A stretch of DNA of 64,000 bases from JAAFHB01 sp037128295 (GCA_037128295.1 JBAXWR010000002.1:17126-81125), one strand, 5' to 3'. Shown: positions 1 to 9,900, counted from the first letter of the stretch. The notes: generated by a model from the sequence alone, not told the origin. Translations and numbers: made by a program.

Positions 1-644
1 TCGGTAAAGCTGAGCATGTACATTAAAGCAGGCATCTGCGGACCTGCAAGGATTTCTCCAAAAAACAGGCATTTCAAACCCACTTTTTCAAAAATGCCCA
101 TCTCTTCCGAATTGAACATCTTGATCTTGCGTTGTGCAGCCTCTTCGTTGTTGCTTTCATAGGTACGCAATTCAAACATCGTGCGCTCTTTTGCAGGCAT
201 CTTTAATTTTGGGATCCCATCAAAGGCTTCCATCAAATAGGTTTCAAAACGCGTAAACGTCCCCAACTCGGCAGTGGTTTCAAAGTAACCTTTACCGGCA
301 GCCACAAAATCCGTATCCTTCCACATATCTTTCTTAATAGCCTGATATTCAGACATTGAAGGATAAACAAGCAGAAAGTAGATGACTGGCGGTTCGGTAA
401 GGCTGTATTCGCCAAATGCTCCAACCTTTACACCCTTTTTGTTCAGATAAGGGATAAGTGCCTGTTTGTAAAAGGTTTCAACCTTGGTTTTTGCGCCCCC
501 ATTTTTGAAATGGTAAACTTTCCACTCATAAAATTCTTTCTGGGCTGGGGGATTAACCTGTGTTTCAGAAGCTGATACAGATGCTGAGGCCGTGGCTGCA
601 GCAGCAACAAACGCCGATGTTTTGATAAAATTCCGTCTTTCCAT
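1..644 (-). CDS. NIPSNAP family protein with Tat-type leader, 3' end outside window
   Basis: The gene runs off the left edge, leaving 214 codons from an ATG at 644. The N-terminus ERRNFIK followed by an Ala/Ser-rich stretch looks like a twin-arginine (Tat) signal of the kind common in Bacteroidota enzymes, so export to the periplasm is inferred. The mature part begins with FYEWKVYHFKNGG and later has FELRTYES, the two halves of a duplicated NIPSNAP ferredoxin-like fold (dimeric alpha/beta barrel). No catalytic function is established for these bacterial proteins and none is claimed. It is divergent from the dehydrogenase gene at 976, separated by 331 nt of AT-rich repeats. Family assignment is good; the role is unknown. 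Confidence 0.8.
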   Translation of the reverse strand, partial: MERRNFIKTSAFVAAAATASASVSASETQVNPPAQKEFYEWKVYHFKNGGAKTKVETFYKQALIPYLNKKGVKVGAFGEYSLTEPPVIYFLLVYPSMSEYQAIKKDMWKDTDFVAAGKGYFETTAELGTFTRFETYLMEAFDGIPKLKMPAKERTMFELRTYESNNEEAAQRKIKMFNSEEMGIFEKVGLKCLFFGEILAGPQMPALMYMLSFT

Positions 645-719
645 TGTAAGTCTGATTGTTTGTAATTGATTAAATATCGAACTAAAGTACAAAATATATA
701 ACGACCTTCTCTTTAAAAA

Positions 720-870
720 AAGGAAATAAATAGAAATAGGGAAATAAATGGAAATAGGGAGAAGGGAGAACGAAAAAGGGAGAATGGAGAAAACGGGGAA
801 ATAAAATTGAAATTAGAAATTGGAAATTGGAAATTGGAATTAAAATTGAAATAAGTTGAAATAATTAGAG
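720..870. repeat. Low-complexity GGAAATAAATA / GGAAATTGGAAATT intergenic block
   Basis: The 331-nt gap between the divergent genes at 644 and 976 is mostly filled by short imperfect repeats: GGAAATAAATAGAAATAGG units, then GGGAGAA units, then three tandem AAATTGG units. Related blocks occur at 14148-14295, 35609-35642, 56600-56635 and 60411-60555, always between genes. No gene or RNA is visible in it. A TTTTGTACTTTCG stretch at 946-958, just ahead of the 976 start, resembles a Bacteroidota -7 promoter element. Confidence 0.7.
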
Positions 871-975
871 AACTATAGGACTTACTTTTTGCCAGGAAGA
901 CGCGAAGGTTCAAAGGTTCACATAGAATCATAAATTATTATAAACTTTTGTACTTTCGCGGGCAATTATATTAAT

Positions 976-3894
976 ATGATGAAAAACGGACTTCCATTCG
1001 ACCAATTGGCACAATCAATTGATGGTGAACTCTATACAGATCACACAAAAAGGGTAATTTATTCAACAGATGCTTCATCCTACCGCGAATTGCCACAAGC
1101 AGTGGTGCTACCACGCCACAAAGAAGACGTGAGGTTGATTTTGAAATTTGCACGCGAACACCAAACCTCAGTAATTCCACGTGGGGCTGGAACATCCCTG
1201 GCAGGTCAGGTCGTGGGTCCCGGAATCGTGGTCGATATCTCAAAATACATGGACCAGATTCTCGAATTCAATAGGAATGAACGTTGGATTGTGGTACAAC
1301 CAGGTGTAAATCTCTCTGAATTAAATATTTACTTAAAACCATACGGATTGCAGTTCGGACCTGAAACATCGACAACCAACCGTTGCCGGATAGGTGGGAT
1401 GTTGGGCAATAACTCCTGTGGATTACGGTCTCTGATTTATGGAAGCGTCCGTGAACATGTTCTGGAAGTAGAAACCTTGTTGGCCGATGGTTCAGAAGTT
1501 ACCTTTGGTCCGCTAACAAAAGCTGAATTCAAAGCGAAATGTGATGGGAATCCCGAAAAACTGGAAACAATAATCTATCAGCAAATCAAGGAAGTACTTT
1601 CGGATCAACAGACCAGGGATAAAATCACGGAAGTCTATCCTGAGCCAGCCGTCACCCGCCGGAATATGGGTTATGCTGTTGATTATTTGATGGATACCGA
1701 TCCATTCTTAAATAATGGGAACACATTTAATTTTTCCAAACTCCTGGCAGGGTCGGAAGGGACTCTTGCATTTACGACTGCTATTAAACTGAACCTGATC
1801 CCTTTGCCTCCCAAAATCAAATGTGTGGTACCGGCACACTTTTCGTCGCTTGAGGAAGCCCTTTATGCCAATATTATCGTTCTGAGGCACCACCCATCTA
1901 CAATAGAGCTGATGGACGATATTATCATGAACTGTACCCAAGAGAGCCTGTCGATGCGCGAAAACAGGTTTTTTATCGAGGGAGATCCCAAGGCCATCCT
2001 GATGATCGAATTTGCAGCCGATACCCGTGAAGAGATAGAAGAAGCACATATAGCTATGGTACAGGAGCTTACCGAAGCTGGCTATGGTTACCACTTCCCT
2101 TTGGTTTTTGGCGATGACCAGATCAAAAAAGTGTGGGAATTGCGAACTGCCGGATTAGGGCTGCTCTCCAATATTCCCGGCGATAAACGAAGTACAACTG
2201 TTATCGAAGATACCGCAATTGCCCCCGAAAAACTGCCGGCCTATGTGGCGGAATTTAAAACTATGATTGCAAAATACGGATTGAGCTGCATCTATTATGC
2301 CCATATTGCGACCGGCGAACTGCACCTCAGGCCACTTCTGAACCTTAAGGACCCGGTCGATCAAAAGGTATATGCTGATCTGGCGCAAGATGTTGCAGCT
2401 TTGGTGAAGAAATTCAGGGGATCACTGTCGGGAGAACATGGCGATGGAAGGTTGCGCGGCTCGTTTATCCCATTTATGTTTGGGGAGGAGATCTATAGTT
2501 TGTTCAAAGCGATAAAAAAGACCTGGGACCCGTGGAACGTATTAAATCCAGGAAAAATCACCGATGTGCCACCCATCACCCAAAACCTGCGATACGAGTT
2601 GACGAACCGCTACCCCGAAATTTCAACGACTGTCGATTTCTCCTCTACCCATGGTTATTTGCGTGCCATTGAAATGTGCAATGGATCAGGAGATTGCAGG
2701 AAATCGGAAATTATTGGCGGAACAATGTGCCCGACTTATATGGCCACCCGCGATGAAGACAAAACCACCCGTGCCAGGGCAAATATGCTCCGCGAATTCA
2801 TGCACCGGCCCGAAAATGATAACTCATTGTTTCATAAAGAGGTATATAAAGTTCTGGATCTCTGCCTTTCGTGTAAAGGTTGCAAAGGCGAATGTCCGTC
2901 AAACGTGGATATGGCAAAGATCAAAGCCGAATTTCTGCAGCAATATTACGACGAAAACGGGATACCGTTCAGGTCAAAGTTGATCGCCTATTTGCCAAGG
3001 TTGGGAAGACTTGCGATGGCATTCCGTCCGATAACCAATTACTTCCTTAATCAGCCACGAATCAACAAGTTAATTGGTTTTCATCCGGATCGAAAAATAC
3101 CTGGCTATTCATCTCAAAGTTTAAGAAATTGGGACGCGAAACACAAAAGCAAACCGGGGACAAATGGAAAAGTTTACCTTTTTGCCGATGAATTTACGAA
3201 CTTCCAGGAATCGGAAATCGGGATCATGGCCATACTTCTTTTAAACAAGCTGGGATATGAAGTTGTCATCCCTAAGCATCGTGAAAGCAGCAGAACCTAT
3301 CTTTCCAAGGGCCTTGTACGCGAGGCTAAGAAAATAGCTACTACCAATATCCTAATGCTCAGAGATATAATCACGTCCGAAACCCCATTGATCGGTATCG
3401 AACCTTCCACAATCCTTACCTTCAGGGACGAATATCCAGAACTGGTCGATTCGCAACTTCGTGAAACAGCGATTGAACTGGGTAAAAACGCACTTCTTTT
3501 CGATGAGTTTTTTGTTCGCGAGATGGAGAAAGGGAATATCACCGCATCGCAATTTACCAACAAGAAAAGGGAGATCAAACTCCATGCCCATTGTCAGCAA
3601 AAAGCAGTGGCCTCTTCCCTATCCACACGAAGGATGCTCACTTTGCCAGAGAATTATACCGTTCAGGAATTGAAAACCGGTTGTTGCGGAATAGCCGGAT
3701 CGTTTGGGTACGAAAAGGAACATTTTGAGCTTTCGATGCAAATTGGCGAAATGGTGTTGTTTCCTGAAGTTAGAAAAAGTACCCCAACGACTATTATTAC
3801 TGCCCCTGGTACAAGTTGCAGGCACCATATCAAAGATGGGACCGGTAAATCGGCGGTTCATCCGATTGAGGTAATGTATGAGGCGGTTATTTAA
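976..3894 (+). CDS. FAD-linked oxidase / Fe-S (GlcD-GlpC-like, YdiJ-type) dehydrogenase fusion
   Basis: A 972-residue flavoprotein fused to an iron-sulfur module. Residues about 35-180 are an FAD_binding_4 (PCMH) domain with the PRGAGTSLAGQ motif; about 270-540 are the FAD-oxidase C domain, including GEHGDGRLRG. A Cys-rich segment follows: CNGSGDC...MCP near 568-585 and the ferredoxin-like CLSCKGCKGECP near 629-640. The C-terminus carries the CCG heterodisulfide-reductase-type motif TGCCGIAGSFG near 901. This is the architecture of E. coli YdiJ and related 2-hydroxyacid (D-lactate, D-2-hydroxyglutarate) dehydrogenases that pass electrons to Fe-S centres and then quinone or another acceptor. 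The substrate cannot be read from sequence. The ATG at 976 is the first of two adjacent ATGs after a promoter-like TTTTGTACTTTCG. Its stop overlaps the stop of the convergent toxin gene. Confidence 0.88.
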   Translation: MMKNGLPFDQLAQSIDGELYTDHTKRVIYSTDASSYRELPQAVVLPRHKEDVRLILKFAREHQTSVIPRGAGTSLAGQVVGPGIVVDISKYMDQILEFNRNERWIVVQPGVNLSELNIYLKPYGLQFGPETSTTNRCRIGGMLGNNSCGLRSLIYGSVREHVLEVETLLADGSEVTFGPLTKAEFKAKCDGNPEKLETIIYQQIKEVLSDQQTRDKITEVYPEPAVTRRNMGYAVDYLMDTDPFLNNGNTFNFSKLLAGSEGTLAFTTAIKLNLIPLPPKIKCVVPAHFSSLEEALYANIIVLRHHPSTIELMDDIIMNCTQESLSMRENRFFIEGDPKAILMIEFAADTREEIEEAHIAMVQELTEAGYGYHFPLVFGDDQIKKVWELRTAGLGLLSNIPGDKRSTTVIEDTAIAPEKLPAYVAEFKTMIAKYGLSCIYYAHIATGELHLRPLLNLKDPVDQKVYADLAQDVAALVKKFRGSLSGEHGDGRLRGSFIPFMFGEEIYSLFKAIKKTWDPWNVLNPGKITDVPPITQNLRYELTNRYPEISTTVDFSSTHGYLRAIEMCNGSGDCRKSEIIGGTMCPTYMATRDEDKTTRARANMLREFMHRPENDNSLFHKEVYKVLDLCLSCKGCKGECPSNVDMAKIKAEFLQQYYDENGIPFRSKLIAYLPRLGRLAMAFRPITNYFLNQPRINKLIGFHPDRKIPGYSSQSLRNWDAKHKSKPGTNGKVYLFADEFTNFQESEIGIMAILLLNKLGYEVVIPKHRESSRTYLSKGLVREAKKIATTNILMLRDIITSETPLIGIEPSTILTFRDEYPELVDSQLRETAIELGKNALLFDEFFVREMEKGNITASQFTNKKREIKLHAHCQQKAVASSLSTRRMLTLPENYTVQELKTGCCGIAGSFGYEKEHFELSMQIGEMVLFPEVRKSTPTTIITAPGTSCRHHIKDGTGKSAVHPIEVMYEAVI

Positions 3895-4187
3895 AATTTC
3901 AACTTTCGTGGATCTTGTCGGTTGTCAAATATCCTTAAAATGTTGATAGATTCCATATTTTCAATGAAGAACAAAGAATTGTGCTTCGTCAGGATACATC
4001 TTCTTACCTTTTTGTTTTTTTTTGCCAAGGGAAACTGCTTTGGGTTCGTTAAAATCAGTTCTATTGATCTATCTGTCGTATCAATAAAACTTTGAACTAC
4101 CTTGTCATTCCAGTTTATTTGAAGATAATCAAGGATGGAAAAAAAGTCTTTCTTCGATAAAGGTGACCAAACTATCTTTTTAAACAT
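3891..4187 (-). CDS. RelE/ParE-family toxin
   Basis: A 98-residue protein starting at the ATG at 4187 (MFKKIVWSP); the reading frame is open further upstream, but that part overlaps the antitoxin gene in another frame and looks non-coding. The N-terminus VWSPLSKKDFFSILDYL, the helix VVQSFIDTTDRSIELI and the ending ILRIFDNRQDPRKLKF fit the RelE/ParE fold; the C-terminal I..IFDNRQDP is typical of ParE-like members. It is translationally coupled: its ATG overlaps the last 8 nt of the antitoxin gene. It probably acts in the cytoplasm on gyrase (ParE-like) or the ribosome (RelE-like), and the sequence does not decide which. Its stop codon shares bases with that of the convergent dehydrogenase gene at 3892-3894. 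Confidence 0.85.
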   Translation of the reverse strand: MFKKIVWSPLSKKDFFSILDYLQINWNDKVVQSFIDTTDRSIELILTNPKQFPLAKKNKKVRRCILTKHNSLFFIENMESINILRIFDNRQDPRKLKF

Positions 4188-4428
4188 TTGAGTATTTCTT
4201 ACGAATTTCAACCATAACCTCGTCATGTGGAATACCTTTACCTGAATCAATTTCATCAATTGCATCCAATATCCCCTGCCATTGTTCATCGGTCATTTTT
4301 CCCGTATCATTTCCTCTATTCTGATCATTTACGAAATTTGCTAATACTTCGTAAAGTTCCTCTAACCGATTCTTTTCCAAGGAATCAATTTGTCGAAATA
4401 TTTTCAGCTTTAAATCGGATACTGTCAT
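4180..4428 (-). CDS. Antitoxin of RelE/ParE-type toxin-antitoxin module
   Basis: An 82-residue, highly charged, mostly helical protein directly upstream of and overlapping the toxin gene, the normal order for type II modules. The first half (LKLKIFRQIDSLEKNRLEELYEVLANFV) looks like an oligomerising helical region; the second half (MTDEQWQGILDAIDEIDSGKGIPHDEVMVEIRKKY) is the kind of extended toxin-binding tail seen in Bacteroidota antitoxins that lack a clear ribbon-helix-helix domain. I assign it mainly by context. A promoter-like TATTTTTG box lies at 4439-4446 on the minus strand, 10 nt ahead of the start, close to the end of the kinase gene that stops at 4459. Autoregulation is plausible but no operator is obvious. 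Confidence 0.8.
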   Translation of the reverse strand: MTVSDLKLKIFRQIDSLEKNRLEELYEVLANFVNDQNRGNDTGKMTDEQWQGILDAIDEIDSGKGIPHDEVMVEIRKKYSNV

Positions 4429-4458
4429 CTTTTTTTTTCAAAAATACAAAAATATTAA

Positions 4459-6411
4459 TTACGATTTTTTCTGACAATGCTTTTGTATCAGCTCCAATAA
4501 CAACAACTTGTTGATTGGCTTTGCAATATAGTCGGTGCAGCCTGCAGCCAATGCCTTTTCCTTGTCGCCCGATAGGCCAAAAGCTGTTTGGGCAATAATT
4601 ACGACTTCCTTATTAAATTGCCTGATTTGCCTTGTAGCTTCATATCCACCCATTGCAGGCATTTGGATATCCATCAAAATCAGATCAATATCAGGATGTT
4701 CCCTGCAAGCCGCAATCGCTTCCTGTCCGCTCCGTACTTTAATGATTTCCCTGGACAACTTACCAACAATAATATTGATCAATATACCAGAAGTTAGATC
4801 GTCTTCAGCAATCAGGATTTTCAATCCCGGTATTTTGGCAATAATCTGCACTTCCGTTTCATGATTGGATTTTTCAATTCTGACTCCGGAAGTTTCATTC
4901 TGATGCACCGTATAAGGTAATGTGAAATAAAATGTTGAACCACTCCCCTCTTCGCTTTCGACCCATATCCTGCCACCCAGCATTTCGACATACGACTTTG
5001 TAATGGTTAGTCCTAGACCAGCTCCCTGCTGAGCCTTTTTGTCTTCGATATCGGCTTGAACAAACCGTTCAAAAATAGCTGACTGACGGTCTTTGGGAAT
5101 ACCCATACCTGTGTCTTTTACGAAAAATTGTAGAGACGCAATGCATTGCGTCTCTACAATAACGTCATAACCTATTTCTATTGAACCATTTACAGTGTAT
5201 TTAATTGCATTTTTAACAAGGTTCATAAAAATGGCATATAGTTTTTCGCCGTCGGTTTCGATAATTGCTTCTTTTCGAGGTAAAGTGTTTTTAAGCTGTA
5301 ACTTCAAACCTTTGCCCTCAACTTCAGGTTTAAAGAATGTATAAATGTATTCGGTTTGTTCGTTTATATTCGTCTCCGTTAAATTCAATTTTACCACACC
5401 GGCTTCAATTTTCGAAATATCGACAATCTCATTGATAATGTTAAGCATTCGGGCTCCGCTCTTTTGTATGATCCGGATGTATTCCTGCTGTTCTTCGCCA
5501 GTGAGTCCTGGCTCCTTTAACAACTCAGCAAAGCCGAGAATGCCATTCATAGGTGTCCTGATTTCATGGCTCATATTGGCGAGGAAAGCAGATTTTAACC
5601 GGTCACTTTCCTCAGCATGTTCTTTTGATTTGATGAGCTCCAAAGTTAACTTTTTACTCTCCGTAATGTCTGTTTTAATCCCCAGAAAATTTGTTATTTC
5701 ACCGTTTTCAGAAAAAAGTGGGGCAATACTTGCTGATTCCCAATACAATTCACCATTTTTCTTCTTGTTGTGGAATTCACCAAACCACTCCCTTCCTGAA
5801 AGGATTGTGTTCCATAAAAATGTGTATTCTTCCCTTGTCTTTTCGCCAGAACTAAAAATTCTTGGATTTTGACCTATTATTTCTTCCATTGTGTATCCGG
5901 TCAATTTAGATGTTGCCGAATTTGCATATTCCATTATCCCATTGATATCGGTAATAATCACAGAGTTTGGACTTTGCTCAACAGCCCTCGATAGCTTCAT
6001 GAGCTCGTTCTCAGCAACCTGTCTTGCTTTTTGTACCTGCAATTCATTGTATGCCCGGTGAACAGCAGGAACCAACCGTTCCATTTTGTTTTTCAGTACA
6101 TAATCAGTTGCCCCATTCAACAGCGATTCAATTGCCACATCCTCACCCATAGTTCCACTGATAAAAACAAAAGGAATATGCGGATACCGGGTTTTTGCCA
6201 CAAATAAAGCTTCTGTTCCGCTGTAATCGGGTAAATGATAATCGGACAGGATAATATCAATATGTTTAGTCTCAAGAATATTCAGGTAATCCTGTTCATT
6301 ATCCACAAAATAATAATCGAACTGAACATGGGCTTTTCTCAATGCCGCCTGCACCAACTTAGCATCTGATGGGTTGTCTTCAAGATGAAGTAACTTAATT
6401 GTACTTTCCAT
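4459..6411 (-). CDS. Hybrid histidine kinase REC-PAS-HisKA-HATPase-REC
   Basis: A 650-residue soluble hybrid kinase. Receiver 1 spans residues 1-120 (phospho-acceptor D57, K107), a PAS/PAC domain spans about 135-255, HisKA carries H282 in FLANMSHEIRTPMNG, the HATPase has N-box NLVKNAIKYT near 397-406 and G-boxes DTGMGIP and GAGLGL, and receiver 2 spans about 530-645 (D581). There are no membrane segments, so it should act in the cytoplasm. It is the last gene of the copA-etr operon, 15 nt after the response regulator, and its N-terminal receiver makes it a candidate next step of a phosphorelay. Receiver 2 closely resembles that of the kinase at 15311 (shared RSGQEA/RTGVAA, DLILMDI, VVIIAQ). 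Residues 418-428 (IVETQCIASLQ) are encoded by a perfect palindrome, described separately. Confidence 0.93.
   Translation of the reverse strand: MESTIKLLHLEDNPSDAKLVQAALRKAHVQFDYYFVDNEQDYLNILETKHIDIILSDYHLPDYSGTEALFVAKTRYPHIPFVFISGTMGEDVAIESLLNGATDYVLKNKMERLVPAVHRAYNELQVQKARQVAENELMKLSRAVEQSPNSVIITDINGIMEYANSATSKLTGYTMEEIIGQNPRIFSSGEKTREEYTFLWNTILSGREWFGEFHNKKKNGELYWESASIAPLFSENGEITNFLGIKTDITESKKLTLELIKSKEHAEESDRLKSAFLANMSHEIRTPMNGILGFAELLKEPGLTGEEQQEYIRIIQKSGARMLNIINEIVDISKIEAGVVKLNLTETNINEQTEYIYTFFKPEVEGKGLKLQLKNTLPRKEAIIETDGEKLYAIFMNLVKNAIKYTVNGSIEIGYDVIVETQCIASLQFFVKDTGMGIPKDRQSAIFERFVQADIEDKKAQQGAGLGLTITKSYVEMLGGRIWVESEEGSGSTFYFTLPYTVHQNETSGVRIEKSNHETEVQIIAKIPGLKILIAEDDLTSGILINIIVGKLSREIIKVRSGQEAIAACREHPDIDLILMDIQMPAMGGYEATRQIRQFNKEVVIIAQTAFGLSGDKEKALAAGCTDYIAKPINKLLLLELIQKHCQKKS
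5127..5160. repeat. Perfect 34-nt palindrome inside a kinase CDS
   Basis: Each arm reads ATTGTAGAGACGCAATG and the two arms abut with no loop, centred between 5143 and 5144. It lies in the HATPase coding region of the gene at 4459, encoding residues 418-428 on a loop between two beta strands (IEIGYDVI ... FFVKDTG). The three related kinases at 36334, 48464 and 52973 have a shorter, unrelated loop here. The length and perfection suggest a mobile REP/MITE-like palindromic unit tolerated in a surface loop. Confidence 0.8.
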
Positions 6412-6426
6412 TTCTATTTTTGAGAA

Positions 6427-6870
6427 TTATTCAGGTATTTCATTTACAACAACCCAGTATTGTCCCAATTCTTTCACAACCAGCATAAAATCATTGATAT
6501 TTACTGGTTTAACAACAAACGAATTGGCTCCATTGTCGTAACATTCCTTGAGGTCATGGCTGTCACGCGAGGAGGTAAGCATAATAATCGGTACCTTGTT
6601 GAATTTGGGATCAGAACGGATCACCTTTAATACTTCAATGCCGTCCATCAATGGCATCTTGATATCGAGTAAAATAAAAACCGGTTCATCACTTTGATCA
6701 TCAGCATACTTATTCCTTTTGTATAAGTAATCAATTGCTTCTTCACCATCTTCTGCCACTACGATCTCATTCCCAAAATGTGAATTTTGAAGGGAGGCTT
6801 TTATCAAGGTAACATCATTTATACTGTCATCGATGAGCAGGATGCACTTAATGGTTGATTTCATATTCAT
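6427..6870 (-). CDS. Single-domain response regulator, Rcp1-like
   Basis: A 147-residue stand-alone receiver: acidic pocket LLIDDS at 11-16, phospho-acceptor D69 (FILLDIKMP), T99 (MLTSS) and K121 (VVKPVN). The inserted stretch YLYKRNKYADDQSDEPVF between strands is typical of the cyanobacterial-phytochrome partner family Rcp1, which pairs with kinases whose H-box reads like the one in the neighbouring gene (SYSISHDLRAPLRH). No output domain is present, so it must act by protein contact or as a phosphorelay shuttle. It lies 41 nt after the copper-ATPase/ETR1/kinase fusion and 15 nt before the hybrid kinase, making the three one likely transcript. Confidence 0.92.
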   Translation of the reverse strand: MNMKSTIKCILLIDDSINDVTLIKASLQNSHFGNEIVVAEDGEEAIDYLYKRNKYADDQSDEPVFILLDIKMPLMDGIEVLKVIRSDPKFNKVPIIMLTSSRDSHDLKECYDNGANSFVVKPVNINDFMLVVKELGQYWVVVNEIPE

Positions 6871-6911
6871 GAATTATATAATATTGAATATTAGTTAATT
6901 AACAATCAAAT

Positions 6912-9900
6912 TTAACTGATTTGATCGGGTAGGCTAAAATAGAAGGTTGCCCCCTTTCCGACTTCACCTTCTGCCCAACAATGGCCTCCATGACGGGCTA
7001 TGATCCGATGAATATTGGCCAGACCAATGCCGATGCCATCAAAATCACGGGGTTTGTGAAGCCTCTGAAAAACGTTGAACAATTTGTCGACATATTTCAT
7101 ATTGAACCCTGCACCATTGTCTTTGATAAAAAATACAGTTTCGATGTTTTCTACAAAACTACCAAACTCAATCATGGCTTTTTCTTTTTTACCTGTATAT
7201 TTTACAGCATTTGAAATTAAGTTGGTCCAAACCTGACTAAGGAGTTGTTGGTCAGCCCAGGAATCAGGAATCTCGTTTATCACTATTTGGATATTCCTGG
7301 AAATTATCTCAGGTTGGAACAGTTGCAATGAATTGTTGATCAACTGAATCGTATTTATTTTCACTTTCCGGAGTTCAGAACGGTTCAATCGTGAAAATGA
7401 GAGGAGCGCATCGATCAATTTGCCCATCTCCTCCGAGGATTTAACTGCAACATCAAGGTAACCAAGTTCCTCCTTCGTTAATTCTGTCGTTTTACATTCG
7501 AGAAAAAGGCTGATAAACCCACTGATATGACGCAAAGGCGCCCTCAGGTCATGAGAAATGGAATAAGAAAAAGCTTCAAGTTCTTTATTGGCAGCCTCCA
7601 GTTTTTCGGTACGTTCAATGACCCGAAGTTCCAATGACTGGTTAAGTTTCCTAACCTCCTCTTCAGCCTTTTTGCGCCCGTTAATTTCATCCAACAAGAA
7701 CCTGTTGGCAATCATCAATTCCTCTGTTCGCTCTTTCACACGGTGTTCGACTTCTTCATAAGCCTTGTGCAATTCAGCCTGTGTATAAACAAGTTTGTCT
7801 TTCTCCTTGCGCAATTCAGCGTTGACCATTTTTAATTGATTGGGGCTTGGGATCGATAACAATCGCGGCAGTACGGGCCAGACAACAACTGCGGTCGCCA
7901 CTGAAACCATTGCGCAAATTGCATCAACAGAGGCCTGCCACCAGTTTACATCCCACCACAGGCCAATTACGTGGAAAATATGTGTGGTTCCACATGCCAG
8001 GATAAACAATCCGAAAAGGAAGATGATCCAGGTGAAAGGCATATCCTTCCGTTTACGGACAAAAATAATCAGGAAAAAAGGGATGGAAGCATAAGATATG
8101 GCAATCAAGGCATTTGAAATGGCCATAACCATCATAATAAGGGGTTTCATGTTGCCGGGGTTTGTACCCAAAATCTCCATTTTACCAGGCATAATAACCA
8201 TCGGGCCAATAATCAGAATGGCCAAGGCAATGGCAGGTGCGATTATTCGGGGCAAAAGTGTCATTCCCTGGCTTAACAAAGATTTTTTTTGCACAAAAGT
8301 ATGGACTTTGTAGACTCTTAACCGAAGGCTGTTTGTAACAACAAATAAGGAGCTGAAAGCCATTGCCCCTGCAGCAAACATCGGACTCAGTAAACCGTAG
8401 GCAGCAATAGGAATTAGTGCAACATTGTAAAACAAAGCCCAGATCAGGTTTTGTACAATTGTTTGGGAGGTGCCCCGTGATAGGGAAATTGCACGTCCCA
8501 CGCCTGAAACCTCCCCACCAACAAGGGTAACGCCAGCCGCAGCAATTGCAATATCGGTTCCGGTGCCAATGGCAATACCCACATCGGCCTGGGCAAGAGC
8601 CGGTGCGTCATTAATTCCATCGCCAACCATCGCAATGATAGGATTTTCGTAATTTCCCAATGAATTTGAGGTCTGAAGTTCCTTTATCACCCTGGCTTTA
8701 TCTCCGGGTAAAACATCTGCCAGCACACGTTCAATACCAACCTGACGGGCAATTGCATCGGCAGTGCTTTGATTGTCGCCAGTGATCATGACGATATCAA
8801 GGCCCAGTTGCCGCAAATCACTGATCGCTTCCTTTGCTCCGGGTTTAACGGTATCTGCGAGTGAAATGATTCCTATCGGAACGGCTGGACAGGTACCATC
8901 AACTGTTTTGATAGAAACGATCAGTGCTGTTTTTCCCTGGGTTTGAATATTCAATACTTTCATTTGAATGGCGGAAATATCTATTTCTTCATTTTGCATC
9001 ATCCTCAGGTTTCCGATGACGATTATTTTATCGTCAACGATGGCCCTGATTCCAAAACCTCCAAATGAACGGAATTGCACAGGTTCGGAAAGGTGGATAA
9101 CCTTATCCGCAGCCGCTTTTACAATTGCCTGTCCCAATGGATGTTCTGAACCCCGCTCTGCACTGGCAGCCAAACGTAGTACTTCGTTTTCATCCATTGT
9201 ACCCAACGTTTCGATATCGGTGACCTCCGGTTTCCCACATGTAATTGTGCCTGTTTTATCAAAGACAACAATATTGACTTTCCCGGCACGCTCCAGAATT
9301 TCGCTATTCTTAAATAAAATACCGTTTTCGGCAGCTTTAGTGGTACCCACAATAATGGCTGTCGGTGTTGCCAATCCAATTGCACAGGGACAAGCGATTA
9401 CAAGTACAGCAATTGCATTGATCATGGCACCGGTCCATCCGATCTGCGCAACGTAAATCCAACCAATAAAAGTAAAAAGTGATATACCGATAATGATGGG
9501 GACAAAGTACTTTCCAATTTCGTCAGTAAGCTTCTGAATAGGTGCTTTACTTCCCTGAGCTTCCTGAACGAGGCGTATGATCTGCGCCAGTGTGGTATTT
9601 TTGCCAACCTTGGTTGCTTCAAACCTTATCATTCCTTCGCGGTTGATCGAAGACCCAATCACTTCATCGCCAGGACCTTTACTGACAGGCATCGATTCGC
9701 CTGTGAGCATTGCCTCTTCAAAAGCAGAGTGACCTTCACAAATAATGCCGTCAACCGGAACTTTTTCACCCGGACGGACGACTATTGTATCACCTACAAT
9801 AACCTGATCAACAGGAAGTTCGCTTTCATTCCCATTCCTGACTACCCTAGCATTTTTGGGGCGTAAACCTGCCAATGCTTTAAGCGCTTCGGAAGTTTTC

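Noticed and set aside
4535..4864. Long open frames antisense to the kinase genes (for example 4535-4864, 10288-10755, 20546-21073, 37633-38013)
   Set aside because: They lie opposite strongly supported coding regions, have odd composition and no recognisable domain; treated as shadows.
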